This document shows, one piece after another, positions 9,436 to 17,884 of a stretch of DNA of 64,000 nucleotides (positions are counted from its first letter, which is position 1; each line of letters starts with the position of its first letter). Location of the stretch: NCBI RefSeq assembly GCF_036013525.1, contig NZ_CP107853.1, positions 3,534,001-3,598,000 of the forward strand, in the 5' to 3' direction. The stretch is from Nonomuraea sp. NBC_00507. GTDB taxonomy: Bacteria; Actinomycetota; Actinomycetes; Streptosporangiales; Streptosporangiaceae. Both the position numbers and the translations under genes were made by a program. The notes under the pieces are model-generated. The model was not told the DNA's origin. It did no database searches and saw nothing but the letters and a program-made list of their open reading frames with translations.

Positions 9436-11474
9436 AGCGCCACCTCGATCTGCTTGCCGTTCTCGAGCATGGTCGCCGTCAACTTCACCGGTTTGCGGTA
9501 ATTGGCCAGGTCGAACACGAAGGCGCTGTCCACGCGGGCGCCCGGCAGGATGGCCGGGGGCAGCGTGACGGGGGCGGGGTCGTGCTCGCCGCCGCGGTCG
9601 TCGACCATGGTGACCACGGGCTGGATCAGCACTTTGCGCTCACCGCCCGGGTTGAGCATCGTCCAGCGGATCACGCAGAGCTGACCCTGGGTCGCGGTCT
9701 TGCCCTCGTACTCCTTCAGCCCGCACTCCGGGGCGGCCGCCACGATGGCGACGGGGTCGTCGAAGTTGGCGCCCAGCGGGAACCTGCGGCCCACGTCGTT
9801 CGGGCCGGCCGTGGGGGCGGCCTGGGACTGGTTGCCGGCGGTGGAGGGCACCGTGTTCCGGCCGGACGTGACGATCAGGACGGCCACCGTGACGACGATG
9901 GCCAGCACGGCCGCCGCGGCGGCGATGAGCCACCGGGTGCCCTGGGTTCTGGTGCCACCTAAGGTATCGGGCTCGCTCGGGAGCAGCTCCGGGGTGATCC
10001 GGCTCGCCTGATCGCCCGGCTGGGTGTCGGCGGCCGTTTGCCGCGGTTGCGCCTCGGGCGCCACAGGAGGCGCTTGCCGCATTTGCTGTTGCGCCTGGGC
10101 GTCGGGCGCTCCAGGAGCCGCTTGCCGCATTTGCTGTTGCGCTCGGGTGTCCGGCGCTCCAGGAGCCGCTTGAGGCGCCTGCCGCTCCTTCTGCCGATCG
10201 CCTCGCCGGAACAGCCCGCCGGGCCGAGCCTGCTCCTGACCAGGCGCTCCACCCTGGGCCGCGGCGGGCCAGCGGGCCAGCTCCTCCTTGGCCGCCTGCT
10301 CCTCCCTGCGCGCCAGCTCTTCGAACGACGCCGGATTCGGCCGTGCCTCACCCGGTCCGCCAGGCGCCGCCGTACCGGACCCGCCAGGCGCGACCGCGCC
10401 GGGTCGGGCCGGCGGCGCCGTACCAGAGCCGCCAGGCAGACCGGGTCCGCCCGGCGCTGGCGCGCCGGAGCCGCCAGGCGCCCCAGAGGAGGCGCTGGGC
10501 CCGCTAGGCGCTCGGCCCATGGTGTCGCTCGGCGGCGGAGTTGTGAACGTCGCCGTGATGTCGGGTTTGTCCACCACGTTCTGCGGCGGCTGCCAGTCAG
10601 TGAGCATCTCGGTCGCGACCAAGGTCGGCGGATTGACCGACGGCGGCGGCGTATTGCCTCCCACCAGCGCGATCAGCAGATCCTGCGCCGTCGGACGCGA
10701 CGCGGGATCCATCGAGGTGGCCTGCCGCGCCAGCTCATTCAGCGGCGCGGGCAGCGCGCCCAGCTCCGGTGGGGCGTTCAGCACGCGGTGGGCCATCGTG
10801 ATGGGGTCGCCACGGCCGAACGGATGCCGCCCGTTGCCCGCGTACGCCACCAGGCAGCCCCAGGCGAAGATGTCGGCCGCCGGGCTGACCATCTCACCAC
10901 GTACCTGCTCGGGCGCCCACCACCCCGGGCTGCCCAGCAACTCGCCGGAAAGGGTGAACCCGGTCTCCCTGTCGAGCGCCCTGGCGATCCCGAAGTCGAT
11001 CACCCGTGGCCCGGACAGCGAAAGGATCACGTTGGCGGGCTTGAGATCCCTGTGCACCAGCCCCGCCACGTGGATCGCGGCCAACGCTGCCGCCACCCCC
11101 AGCGCGACGCCATGGAGCGGTCCCGGATCCAGGGCCCCATATTTTGTGATCTGATCGGACAGCGGGGTGCCCGCGATGTACTCGGTCACCATGTACGGCC
11201 GCCCGTCACCGGTGTTGCCGTTGTCCAGCACCTGAGCCGTGCAGAACGACGCCACGCGGCGAGCGTTGTCGACCTCCGCATGGAACCTGGCCGCGAACCC
11301 CTCCTGGTTGGCGAACTCCGCCTTCACCACCTTGAGCGCGACGAAACGCCCCGTCGGCGCACGTGCGAGGAAGACGGTCCCCATCCCGCCTTCGCCGAGC
11401 CTGCCCAGCAGGCGATATGGCCCGATCTCCCGCAAGTCCGTCGGGCGGAGCGGCGCGGCGCCCGTTGGCTCCAT
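9432..11474 (-). CDS. Membrane-spanning serine/threonine protein kinase with extracellular DUF4352-like domain
   Basis: A 680-residue receptor-type kinase. The N-terminal Hanks kinase domain has the glycine loop [12 protein letters not shown] (24-35), catalytic Lys48 in [13 protein letters not shown] (141-149, Asp143), DFGIA (160-164) and WAPEQ (186-190). A proline/glycine/alanine-rich juxtamembrane linker (about 320-500) follows with collagen-like GGSG/PGGPG runs and 16-residue repeats. One membrane helix lies at 515-536. The extracellular module (540-680), with two cysteines (584, 600), resembles DUF4352 sensor domains. I chose ATG 11474 for its AGGAAGGG ribosome-binding site; ATG 11531 would add 19 residues. 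It is divergent from rsmA (88 bp) and coupled to the FG-GAP gene. The signal sensed is unknown. Confidence 0.87.
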   Translation of the reverse strand: MEPTGAAPLRPTDLREIGPYRLLGRLGEGGMGTVFLARAPTGRFVALKVVKAEFANQEGFAARFHAEVDNARRVASFCTAQVLDNGNTGDGRPYMVTEYIAGTPLSDQITKYGALDPGPLHGVALGVAAALAAIHVAGLVHRDLKPANVILSLSGPRVIDFGIARALDRETGFTLSGELLGSPGWWAPEQVRGEMVSPAADIFAWGCLVAYAGNGRHPFGRGDPITMAHRVLNAPPELGALPAPLNELARQATSMDPASRPTAQDLLIALVGGNTPPPSVNPPTLVATEMLTDWQPPQNVVDKPDITATFTTPPPSDTMGRAPSGPSASSGAPGGSGAPAPGGPGLPGGSGTAPPARPGAVAPGGSGTAAPGGPGEARPNPASFEELARREEQAAKEELARWPAAAQGGAPGQEQARPGGLFRRGDRQKERQAPQAAPGAPDTRAQQQMRQAAPGAPDAQAQQQMRQAPPVAPEAQPRQTAADTQPGDQASRITPELLPSEPDTLGGTRTQGTRWLIAAAAAVLAIVVTVAVLIVTSGRNTVPSTAGNQSQAAPTAGPNDVGRRFPLGANFDDPVAIVAAAPECGLKEYEGKTATQGQLCVIRWTMLNPGGERKVLIQPVVTMVDDRGGEHDPAPVTLPPAILPGARVDSAFVFDLANYRKPVKLTATMLENGKQIEVAL
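10060..10176 (-). repeat. 48-bp tandem repeat in the kinase linker
   Basis: About two and a half copies of a 48-bp unit (starts of the shared CGCTTGCCGC block at 10071 and 10119, partial copy at 10167). It encodes a 16-residue unit rich in Gln/Ala/Pro ([15 protein letters not shown]) in the juxtamembrane linker of the Ser/Thr kinase. The period is a multiple of three, so copy-number change would keep the frame and vary linker length. Confidence 0.75.
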
Positions 11475-11562
11475 GAGGGACGTCCCTTCCTGTTCCACGC
11501 CATCCTCTCCTTTGGTCTCCCCATATGCCATTGCACGTTCTTCGATACGAGAGACTGGTTGG

Positions 11563-12405
11563 ATGATGAGGCTGTTGGGCCCTGCAGAAATACGTATTTT
11601 GGCGGATAAGCTAGATCTTCGTCCCACAAAAAAGCTGGGCCAGAACTTCGTGATCGATGCCGGAACGGTCCGGCGCATCGTCCGCGTGGCCGACTTGTCG
11701 CCGGACGACGTGGTCATCGAGGTGGGACCTGGCCTCGGTTCGCTCACCCTGGCCCTGCTGCCGGCGGCCGCGCACGTGGTGGCCGTCGAGATCGACCCGG
11801 TCCTCGCCACCCAACTCCCCATCACGGTCGCCGACCGCGGCCCGTCCGACAAGCTCACGGTCGTCAACGCCGACGCCATGAAGATCACGCCTGACGACCT
11901 GGCAGGTCACGTTCCCACGGCGCTGGTCGCCAACCTCCCGTACAACGTGGCCGTCCCGGTGGTGCTCCACCTCCTGCAGGTGCTCCCGTCCCTGCGCAAG
12001 GGCCTGGTGATGGTGCAGTCCGAGGTGGCCGACCGCCTCGCCGCCGGACCGGGCTCGAAGGTGTACGGGGTGCCGTCGGTCAAGGCCGCCTGGTACGCGG
12101 ACGTACGCCGGGCCGGCCCGGTCGGCCGTACCGTCTTCTGGCCCGTACCCAACGTCGACTCGGGCCTCGTCTCCCTCACCCGCCGCGAACCGCCCACCAC
12201 GACCGCCTCCCGCGAGGAGGTCTTCGCCGTGATCGACGCCGCGTTCGCCCAGCGCCGCAAGACCCTGCGCGCGGCTTTGGCGTCATGGGCGGGCAGCCCG
12301 GCCGAGGCGGAGCACGTCCTCAGGGCGGCCGGCGTGGACCCGTCGGCCCGCGGCGAACAACTCGACATCACTGCCTTCACGCGCATCGCCGAGGTCCGCC
12401 ACTGA
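11563..12405 (+). CDS. rsmA: 16S rRNA (adenine1518/1519-N6)-dimethyltransferase RsmA (KsgA)
   Basis: Dimethylates two adjacent adenosines in the 3' terminal hairpin of 16S rRNA late in 30S assembly. A 280-residue Rossmann methyltransferase: LGQNFVID (25-32) is the RsmA N-terminal signature, [10 protein letters not shown] (53-62) is the AdoMet-binding motif I, and VANLPYNVA (about 123-131) is motif IV with the catalytic NLPY. A C-terminal helical domain ([10 protein letters not shown]) binds rRNA. ATG 11563 is followed directly by a second ATG (11566), and either may initiate. The open frame extends upstream but would run antisense through the kinase gene. In relatives rsmA is followed by ispE; here an NlpC/P60 gene and an arginase-like gene intervene. 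Confidence 0.96.
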   Translation: MMRLLGPAEIRILADKLDLRPTKKLGQNFVIDAGTVRRIVRVADLSPDDVVIEVGPGLGSLTLALLPAAAHVVAVEIDPVLATQLPITVADRGPSDKLTVVNADAMKITPDDLAGHVPTALVANLPYNVAVPVVLHLLQVLPSLRKGLVMVQSEVADRLAAGPGSKVYGVPSVKAAWYADVRRAGPVGRTVFWPVPNVDSGLVSLTRREPPTTTASREEVFAVIDAAFAQRRKTLRAALASWAGSPAEAEHVLRAAGVDPSARGEQLDITAFTRIAEVRH

Positions 12406-12537
12406 GGTTGTCCACAGCGCCCATAGCCCCCACCCTCCCATCCACAGAACCACGTTCGGCCCCTCGACACTCAGCCTCCCCGCACGATGCTGGCCTTCCT
12501 CATCCACCCACCACGGACGGACCCCGGAAGGCCTCCC

Positions 12538-13137
12538 ATGATGCACCCCTTCGCCCTCCTCTCGCTCACGTTCACGAGCGGCTTCTTCGCCACCTTCACC
12601 CCTCTCCCCGGCACAACGGCCCCCACCGCCGGCCCCGACACGGCAAGCCAGATCTCGCTCCCGCAGCAGCAGGAACCGAAGCAGAAAAGACAGAAGAAAC
12701 CGAAGAGGGAAAGGAAGGGCAAGACCACCCTTGGCGCCATCGCGGCCGCCGCTGCCCTCGACCAACTAGGCGTCTCCTTCTCCTGGGGAGGAGGGTCAGC
12801 GAAAGGGCCCACCCTCGGCATAGGCCGAGGAGCGAACACCAGAGGCTTCGACTGCAGCGGTCTGACCCTCTACGCCTGGTCCAGAGCGGGGGTGACCCTG
12901 ACCCACTACACGGGCGCCCAGTTCCGCCAGGGCCGCAGGATCGCACCCGGCGCGCGCCGGATAGGCGACCTGCTCTTCTTCGGCGGTGGCACAGGTGACC
13001 CCACCCACGTCGCCCTCTACCTGGGCGGAGGACGAATGATCCACGCCCCCAAGACCGGCGACGTGGTCAAGAAGACCGACTTCCTCAGATCGTCCTACTA
13101 CCGCGCCACCTACCGAGGCGCCGTACGCCCAGGCTGA
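12538..13137 (+). CDS. Secreted NlpC/P60 peptidoglycan endopeptidase
   Basis: A 199-residue cell-wall hydrolase, probably cutting the D-Glu/diamino-acid bond of peptidoglycan stems outside the membrane. A signal peptide spans about 1-28 (MMHPFALLSLTFTSGFFATF), followed by a very basic linker (50-63, KQKRQKKPKRERKG). The NlpC/P60 domain occupies about 66-199 with catalytic Cys106 in RGFDCSGL, His157 in THVALYLG and a third residue, His169, in RMIHAP. I chose ATG 12538 for its GGAAGG ribosome-binding site and because it places the signal peptide at the N-terminus; an in-frame ATG at 12487 would precede it. The last 28 bp overlap the convergent arginase-like gene. Confidence 0.87.
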   Translation: MMHPFALLSLTFTSGFFATFTPLPGTTAPTAGPDTASQISLPQQQEPKQKRQKKPKRERKGKTTLGAIAAAAALDQLGVSFSWGGGSAKGPTLGIGRGANTRGFDCSGLTLYAWSRAGVTLTHYTGAQFRQGRRIAPGARRIGDLLFFGGGTGDPTHVALYLGGGRMIHAPKTGDVVKKTDFLRSSYYRATYRGAVRPG

Positions 13138-14018
13138 GCCCGCCGACCGGCACAGGCATTCACCAACCCGGCTACGAGTCCGGACAGCAACTCCCGATCT
13201 TCATGCCGGGCGGGCTCATACTCCATGAGTCCAAGCCCAACCACCTCGAACCGCTCGGCAATGGCGGTCACCAAGGACAGGAGCCGCTCAGGATGCAGCC
13301 CTCCTGGCGCAGGACTCCCCACACTTCGGAAGACCTCCGGATCGAGCACGTCGAAGTCGACATGCACATAGACGACGGCGTCACCGGGACCGGCGGAAGG
13401 GGACACGACAGCACCTTCTATCGCCTCCACGAGCGCGGCGGCTGCGGCATCGCCTCCGACCTTTGCTTCCGTGAGTGCGACGGCTGCGGCATCGCCTCCC
13501 GCCTCCGCATCCACCAGGGGAATGCCCAGGGCAGCAACGAAGTCCACCTCCGCAGGATCGAGATCCCGCACGCCCGCCAGCACGATCCGCCCCGGATCCA
13601 GGGGCGTGTCCGGCACCAGCCCCTGAGGCCCTTCCCCGGTCAACGCCCGCAGCACCATCCCGTGATAAGCGCCAGAAGGTGAGGACTTCGGCGTGTTCAA
13701 ATCCGCATGCGCATCAAACCAGACCACGACCAGCCGATCCCCATACCGCTTCCTGGCCGCCGCCACTGGCTCGAGCTCAACCCCGCAGTCCCCACCGACA
13801 GCGACCACCAGCCCGCGCTCATCCGCAATCGCCGCTCGAACCCGGGAAGCCGTCACCACAAGGCTGTCATCGTCAACCTCGACCCGCACCCGCCGATCGG
13901 CCTCCACCATGTTGGCGACCAGCCGCGCCCCTTCCCGAAGTCGCTCCCTCGTCCGCGATCCGGACCCTGACGACTGAGCCACCTCGACAACCGTGACCTC
14001 GGACAATGCGCCCTCCAA
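13110..14018 (-). CDS. Arginase/agmatinase-superfamily (ureohydrolase) protein
   Basis: A 302-residue protein with the arginase fold, which hydrolyses guanidino compounds with a binuclear manganese centre. Metal-site motifs are FDAHADLNTP (101-110) and HVDFDVLDPE (about 224-233). The first motif reads GGDCG (75-79) where classical arginases have GGDHS, so one histidine ligand is replaced by Cys. I recall other actinobacterial members with GGDC, so this may be a subfamily trait. Between the motifs is an imperfect internal duplication (GGDAAAVALTEA / GGDAAAAALVEA). The apparent start is TTG 14018 without a clear ribosome-binding site, so the N-terminus is uncertain. The substrate cannot be named. 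Confidence 0.75.
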   Translation of the reverse strand: MEGALSEVTVVEVAQSSGSGSRTRERLREGARLVANMVEADRRVRVEVDDDSLVVTASRVRAAIADERGLVVAVGGDCGVELEPVAAARKRYGDRLVVVWFDAHADLNTPKSSPSGAYHGMVLRALTGEGPQGLVPDTPLDPGRIVLAGVRDLDPAEVDFVAALGIPLVDAEAGGDAAAVALTEAKVGGDAAAAALVEAIEGAVVSPSAGPGDAVVYVHVDFDVLDPEVFRSVGSPAPGGLHPERLLSLVTAIAERFEVVGLGLMEYEPARHEDRELLSGLVAGLVNACAGRRAQPGRTAPR

Positions 14019-14276
14019 GCACCAAACCCATCCATGTCACGCTCAAGCTTGCCGTACCGCACCGAACGGAACGAAGAAGCCCGGACTCCACCAAAGGCGG
14101 TGAGGCTACTCTTCGTCACCAGTCAGTCATGGGGCAAACACCCATCTACTGACTCTGTGTGTTGGCGAATGGGCCGTTCCCTGGGGCATATTGCGAGAAC
14201 CGCATGTCAGGGCGGCGTGCCCCGATAGCATCTAGTGTCCTTGACCCCGGCAAGTGATGAGAGTGGCGCAAGATCG

Positions 14277-15179
14277 ATGAGTTCGGTGACCGTGCGTGTG
14301 CCAGCCAAGGTCAACGTGCAGCTTTCTGTCGGCCCGCTCCGGGACGACGGCTACCACGACCTGGTCAACGTCTTCCACGCAGTGTCGATCTTCGATGAGG
14401 TGGTGGCGAAGGAGTCCGAGTCCATCTCGGTGTCGGTTACCGGGAAATGGTCCGATCAGGTGCCGGTCGACGACAGCAACCTGGCGATCCGGGCCGCCCG
14501 CGCGCTCGCCAAGCACGCGGGACGCACCTACGGCGCTGACCTGATCATCCACAAGTCCATCCCGGTCGCGGGCGGGATGGCCGGCGGCAGCGCGGACGCC
14601 GCCGGAGCTCTCGTCGCCTGCAACGAGCTCTGGGGGCTGGGCCTGCCCTTCGACGACCTCATGGAGATTGCCGGAGATCTTGGCAGCGACGTGCCGTTCT
14701 CCCTGCTCGGCGGCACCGCGGTCGGCACCGGCCGAGGCGAGCAGCTGAGCGAGCTCCCGACCGGCGGCACGTTCCACTGGGTGTTCGCCCTGGCCGACGG
14801 CGGCTTGTCCACGCCCAGTGTTTACGCCGAATGCGATCGGCTACGTGCCGCCGAGGCGGCCGAAGTGCCCTGGCCCCAACTGAACGACTCGCTCCTGGAG
14901 GCCCTGGGCACCGGCGACGCCTACGCTCTGGGCGCTCACCTGAGCAACGACCTCCAGCCCGCCGCACTCAACCTCCGCCCAGAGCTGGCGCCGACCTTGG
15001 ACGCCGGCCGCCAGCACGGAGCCCTGGGCGCGATCGTCTCCGGCTCCGGCCCCACCTGCGCCTTCCTGGCCATCGACGCCCTCCACGCCCGGGACCTGGC
15101 CCTCAGCCTGACAACCACGGGCGCCACCCACACCGCCGTCTCCGCCCACGGCCCCGTCCGCGGCGCCACCCTCATCTGA
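14277..15179 (+). CDS. ispE: 4-diphosphocytidyl-2-C-methyl-D-erythritol kinase
   Basis: Phosphorylates CDP-methylerythritol in the MEP route to isoprenoid precursors. A 300-residue GHMP kinase: VRVPAKVNVQLSVGPLRDDG (6-25) is the IspE N-terminal block with the catalytic Lys, DSNLAIRAARAL (66-77) follows, and the ATP loop PVAGGMAGGSADAAGAL (96-112) and GSDVPFSLLGGTAVGTGRGE (about 140-160) are diagnostic. ATG 14277 aligns with the family N-terminus; GTG 14235 would add 14 residues. A TAGCAT hexamer at 14226-14231 is a possible -10. It normally lies next to rsmA and an ABC-F gene, as it nearly does here. Confidence 0.95.
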   Translation: MSSVTVRVPAKVNVQLSVGPLRDDGYHDLVNVFHAVSIFDEVVAKESESISVSVTGKWSDQVPVDDSNLAIRAARALAKHAGRTYGADLIIHKSIPVAGGMAGGSADAAGALVACNELWGLGLPFDDLMEIAGDLGSDVPFSLLGGTAVGTGRGEQLSELPTGGTFHWVFALADGGLSTPSVYAECDRLRAAEAAEVPWPQLNDSLLEALGTGDAYALGAHLSNDLQPAALNLRPELAPTLDAGRQHGALGAIVSGSGPTCAFLAIDALHARDLALSLTTTGATHTAVSAHGPVRGATLI

Positions 15180-15578
15180 CCGGTGCTCCTCCAACCGTCC
15201 GGAAGAACGCACGAGCCCCACCGCACCACATCAACGCAGGACTTGCCCCACCGCCGCGATCCAGCGGGCCCCGGCCGGCTCCGCCATCCCAGGCGACGGA
15301 TCAGCTCCTGAGGCGAGCAATCCGCCGTGGTTCGTGCGCACGTCGGCCCCGTCTGCTTGTCGGAGGGTGCCTGCCGCGCCAGGCTCTTGCCCGGGGGTGC
15401 CTGCCGCGCCAGACCTCCTGTCGGGGGGTGCCTGCTCCGCTAGACCCGTGTCGGGGGATGCCTGCTGGGCCAGACCGGCCTGGCTGACCCTTGCCGGCCA
15501 TGCGGTGCCTCGGGGCTGTGTTGGGCCGCATCGAGGGCGGACGGGGTGTGGCCGGGGAGCCTATACCCTGGACAAGTC
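15180..15578 (+). other. 399-bp intergenic region between ispE and the ABC-F gene
   Basis: No convincing gene. It contains a four-copy 30-bp repeat (15358-15480) in the middle. At the end, TATACC at 15563-15568 could be a -10 element placing the transcript start within about 10 bases of the ABC-F ATG. Confidence 0.6.
15358..15480 (+). repeat. Four imperfect ~30-bp tandem repeats
   Basis: The core GGGTGCCTGC recurs at 15365, 15395 and 15426, and as GGATGCCTGC at 15456, spaced 30, 31 and 30 bp and each followed by a variant of CGCGCCAGAC. The 31-bp step breaks any reading frame, so this is not a coding repeat. The function is unknown; it may be a slippage-prone array in the leader or promoter region of the ABC-F gene. 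Confidence 0.75.
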
Positions 15579-17414
15579 ATGAATCTGGTCAATCTTGAGT
15601 CGGTTTCCCATGCCTACGGGCCCAAGCCGCTCCTCAGCGACGTGTCCCTCGGCGTTGAGGCCGGGGAGCGGATCGGCGTCGTCGGGCGCAACGGGGGCGG
15701 CAAGACGACCCTGATGTCCGTCATCGCGGGAGACGTGCGCCCCGACAGCGGTCGTGTCACGCACACCCGTGGACTGCGGGTCGGTTTCCTCTCCCAGCAG
15801 GACACCCTCGATCCGGCCGTCACCATACGAGAGACCGTCATGGGTGGGATGGCCGAGCACGAGTGGGCCGGGGATCAGCGGGTTCGGGAGATCCTGGCCA
15901 ACCTCATCGGCGACCTCGATCTCGACGCCAAGACCGGCGACCTGTCGGGTGGCGAGCGCAGGCGTACGGCGCTGGCGAAGCTGCTCATCGACGAGCACGA
16001 CCTGATCTTGCTGGACGAGCCCACCAACCACCTCGACATCGAGGCCATCGCGTGGCTGGCCGGGCATGTGGCGGCCATGAAGAGCGCGCTGCTCGTGGTG
16101 ACGCACGACCGATGGTTCCTCGACGCCGTCTCCACCCGCACGTGGGAGGTCGTGGACGGGCGCGTCGAGCGCTACGAAGGAGGCTATGCCGCCTACGTGC
16201 TCGCCAAGGCCGAGCGGGCGCGCATCGCCCAGGCCGCCGAGGACCGCCGCCAAAACCTCATGCGCAAGGAGATCGCCTGGCTGCGCCGCGGCCCGCCCGC
16301 CCGCACATCCAAGCCGAAGTTCCGCATCGAGGCCGCGCAGGCGCTGATCGCGAACGAGCCGCCGCCGCGAGAGGCCGTCGAGCTGATGCGGTTCGCCGCG
16401 GCACGGCTGGGCAAGACCGTGTACGACCTCGAGGACATCACCCTGCACGCGGGCGGGCCGGGCGCCGGGCCGCTGGTGCTCGACCGCTGCACGTGGCAGT
16501 TCGGGCCTGGTGACCGCATCGGGCTGATCGGGGTCAACGGGTCAGGTAAGTCGTCGGTGTTGCGGCTGCTCGCCGACACGATCAAGCCCGACTCCGGCCG
16601 CCTGGTCAGGGGCAAGACCGTACGTCTCGCGCACCTGTCCCAGGAGCTGGCCGAGCTCGATCCGACGCGGCGGGTGCTGGAGTCGGTCGAGGAAGTGCGC
16701 AAATACCTCCAGCTCGGCAAGAGGGAATGGACCGCCTCCCAGCTCCTCGAACGCCTGGGCTTCCGGGGCGACGCGCAGTGGAAGGTCATCGGCGACCTGT
16801 CCGGTGGCGAACGCCGCCGGCTCCAACTGCTCAGACTGCTCATGGACGACCCCAACGTCCTGCTGCTCGACGAGCCGACCAACGACCTCGACATCGAGAC
16901 GCTCAACGAGCTGGAAGACCTGCTGGACGGCTGGCCCGGCACGCTGATCCTGGTGAGCCACGACCGCTACTTCCTGGAGCGGGTGACCGACCGCTCCGTC
17001 GCGCTGCTGGGCGACGGCAAGCTGTCGCTGCTGCCCGGCGGGGTGGACGAATACCTGGAACGGCGCGCGGCGGGCAGCGCCATGACCGCCCGCCTGGCCT
17101 CCGCGGCCGCGACGGCCAGCGTGTCCGGTTCTGCCGATAGTGGGCCGGGGCCGACTGCAGGGCCGGCGTCCGGCCAGCTGCCGTCCGGGCTGTCGACCAA
17201 GGAGGAGCGGGAGCTCCGCAAGGAGCTCAACCGCCTGGAACGCCAGCTCGATAGGCTGACCGACCAGCAGGCCCGCCTCCACACCGCCATGGCCGAGGCG
17301 GCCAGCGACTACGCCAAGCTGGGCACCCTGGACGCCGAACTACGCGAGATCACGGCCCAGAAGGACATCATCGAATCGGAGTGGCTCGACCTGGCCGACC
17401 GCCTCGGCGACTGA
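15579..17414 (+). CDS. ABC-F family ATPase (ribosome-associated, Uup/EttA-like)
   Basis: A cytosolic 611-residue protein with two ATPase domains and no membrane helices, as in ABC-F translation factors that act in the ribosomal E site. Domain 1 has Walker A GRNGGGKTT (36-44), signature LSGGERRRTALAKLL (about 126) and Walker B LLDEPTNHLDIEA (about 145). An inter-domain linker region spans about 210-285. Domain 2 has GVNGSGKSS (about 318-326), LSGGERRRLQLLRLL and LLDEPTNDLDIE. A C-terminal coiled coil (about 540-611) resembles the Uup tail. ATG 15579 opens directly on the family N-terminus. ABC-F genes next to ispE are common in actinobacteria; housekeeping is more likely than antibiotic resistance. 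Confidence 0.9.
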   Translation: MNLVNLESVSHAYGPKPLLSDVSLGVEAGERIGVVGRNGGGKTTLMSVIAGDVRPDSGRVTHTRGLRVGFLSQQDTLDPAVTIRETVMGGMAEHEWAGDQRVREILANLIGDLDLDAKTGDLSGGERRRTALAKLLIDEHDLILLDEPTNHLDIEAIAWLAGHVAAMKSALLVVTHDRWFLDAVSTRTWEVVDGRVERYEGGYAAYVLAKAERARIAQAAEDRRQNLMRKEIAWLRRGPPARTSKPKFRIEAAQALIANEPPPREAVELMRFAAARLGKTVYDLEDITLHAGGPGAGPLVLDRCTWQFGPGDRIGLIGVNGSGKSSVLRLLADTIKPDSGRLVRGKTVRLAHLSQELAELDPTRRVLESVEEVRKYLQLGKREWTASQLLERLGFRGDAQWKVIGDLSGGERRRLQLLRLLMDDPNVLLLDEPTNDLDIETLNELEDLLDGWPGTLILVSHDRYFLERVTDRSVALLGDGKLSLLPGGVDEYLERRAAGSAMTARLASAAATASVSGSADSGPGPTAGPASGQLPSGLSTKEERELRKELNRLERQLDRLTDQQARLHTAMAEAASDYAKLGTLDAELREITAQKDIIESEWLDLADRLGD

Positions 17415-17785
17415 CCTCACTGGCGCCTCCTGGCGCGATCTCCCCCCAGGGTATGGACTGCTTGTCATATTCGCTAGGAAAGCCTAAGCGTCTGCAGTGA
17501 TCTCGTGGTGGCGCTCTTCGGTTTGGAGGCGAGAGTCAGACCCCGCGCGTGATCATCCAGCCCGGCCGGTAGGCGTTGGTGATGTGCCCGCCGATCTGAT
17601 CGTCTGGCGACGCCGCTGAGCTGAGCCCTTACGCCCGCGACGCGGCGGGCAGTGCCCGGTTCTGGCCAGTCAGGTGAGGGTGAGGTGGGCATGAAGTCGT
17701 TCACATGTTCTACCCGACAGGGCCAAATGTTGGTAGTCTTACGGTCACTGACGGTGACAGTCGGAGCGGGTTGGGGGTGCCGGGT
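17415..17785 (+). other. 371-bp non-coding region upstream of the TnpB-like gene
   Basis: No supported gene. It includes the proposed left end of the TnpB element (from 17476) and a dyad at 17744-17758. Short open frames here have no family features. Confidence 0.5.
17744..17758 (+). promoter_or_regulatory. Dyad GTCAC-N5-GTGAC before the TnpB region
   Basis: A perfect 5-5-5 inverted repeat lying inside two 10-bp direct repeats (ACGGTCACTG / ACGGTGACAG, 17741-17760). It is 28 bp upstream of the small ORF that overlaps tnpB and just after a TAGTCT hexamer (17734-17739) that could be a -10. It may be an operator, but no regulator is adjacent. Confidence 0.3.
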
Positions 17786-17884
17786 ATGCGGGCGTGCCGG
17801 TCGTCGAGCATGGCCGCACGCCGGCCGATCCCGGTGCGACTGGTCAGCTTCGGCCTGCCCGAGGCGGGGCCGGTGGGTGCATGA
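17786..17884 (+). CDS. Small 32-codon ORF overlapping the tnpB start
   Basis: A short frame (begins MRACRSSSMAARRPIP, ends PEAGPVGA), too small for family recognition. It has a good ribosome-binding site (GGGGGT, about 8 bp before the ATG), and its TGA overlaps the ATG of the TnpB-like gene (ATGA at 17881-17884). That layout would allow translational coupling. It is basic and has no motif I recognise. It might be a leader that sets TnpB output or simply fortuitous. The in-frame GTG at 17794 of the TnpB frame is the competing interpretation: if TnpB starts there, this ORF is meaningless. Confidence 0.3.
   Translation: MRACRSSSMAARRPIPVRLVSFGLPEAGPVGA

Noticed and set aside
14034..14228. 64-codon plus-strand ORF between the arginase-like gene and ispE
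   Set aside because: No ribosome-binding site, domain or compositional support; treated as non-coding.
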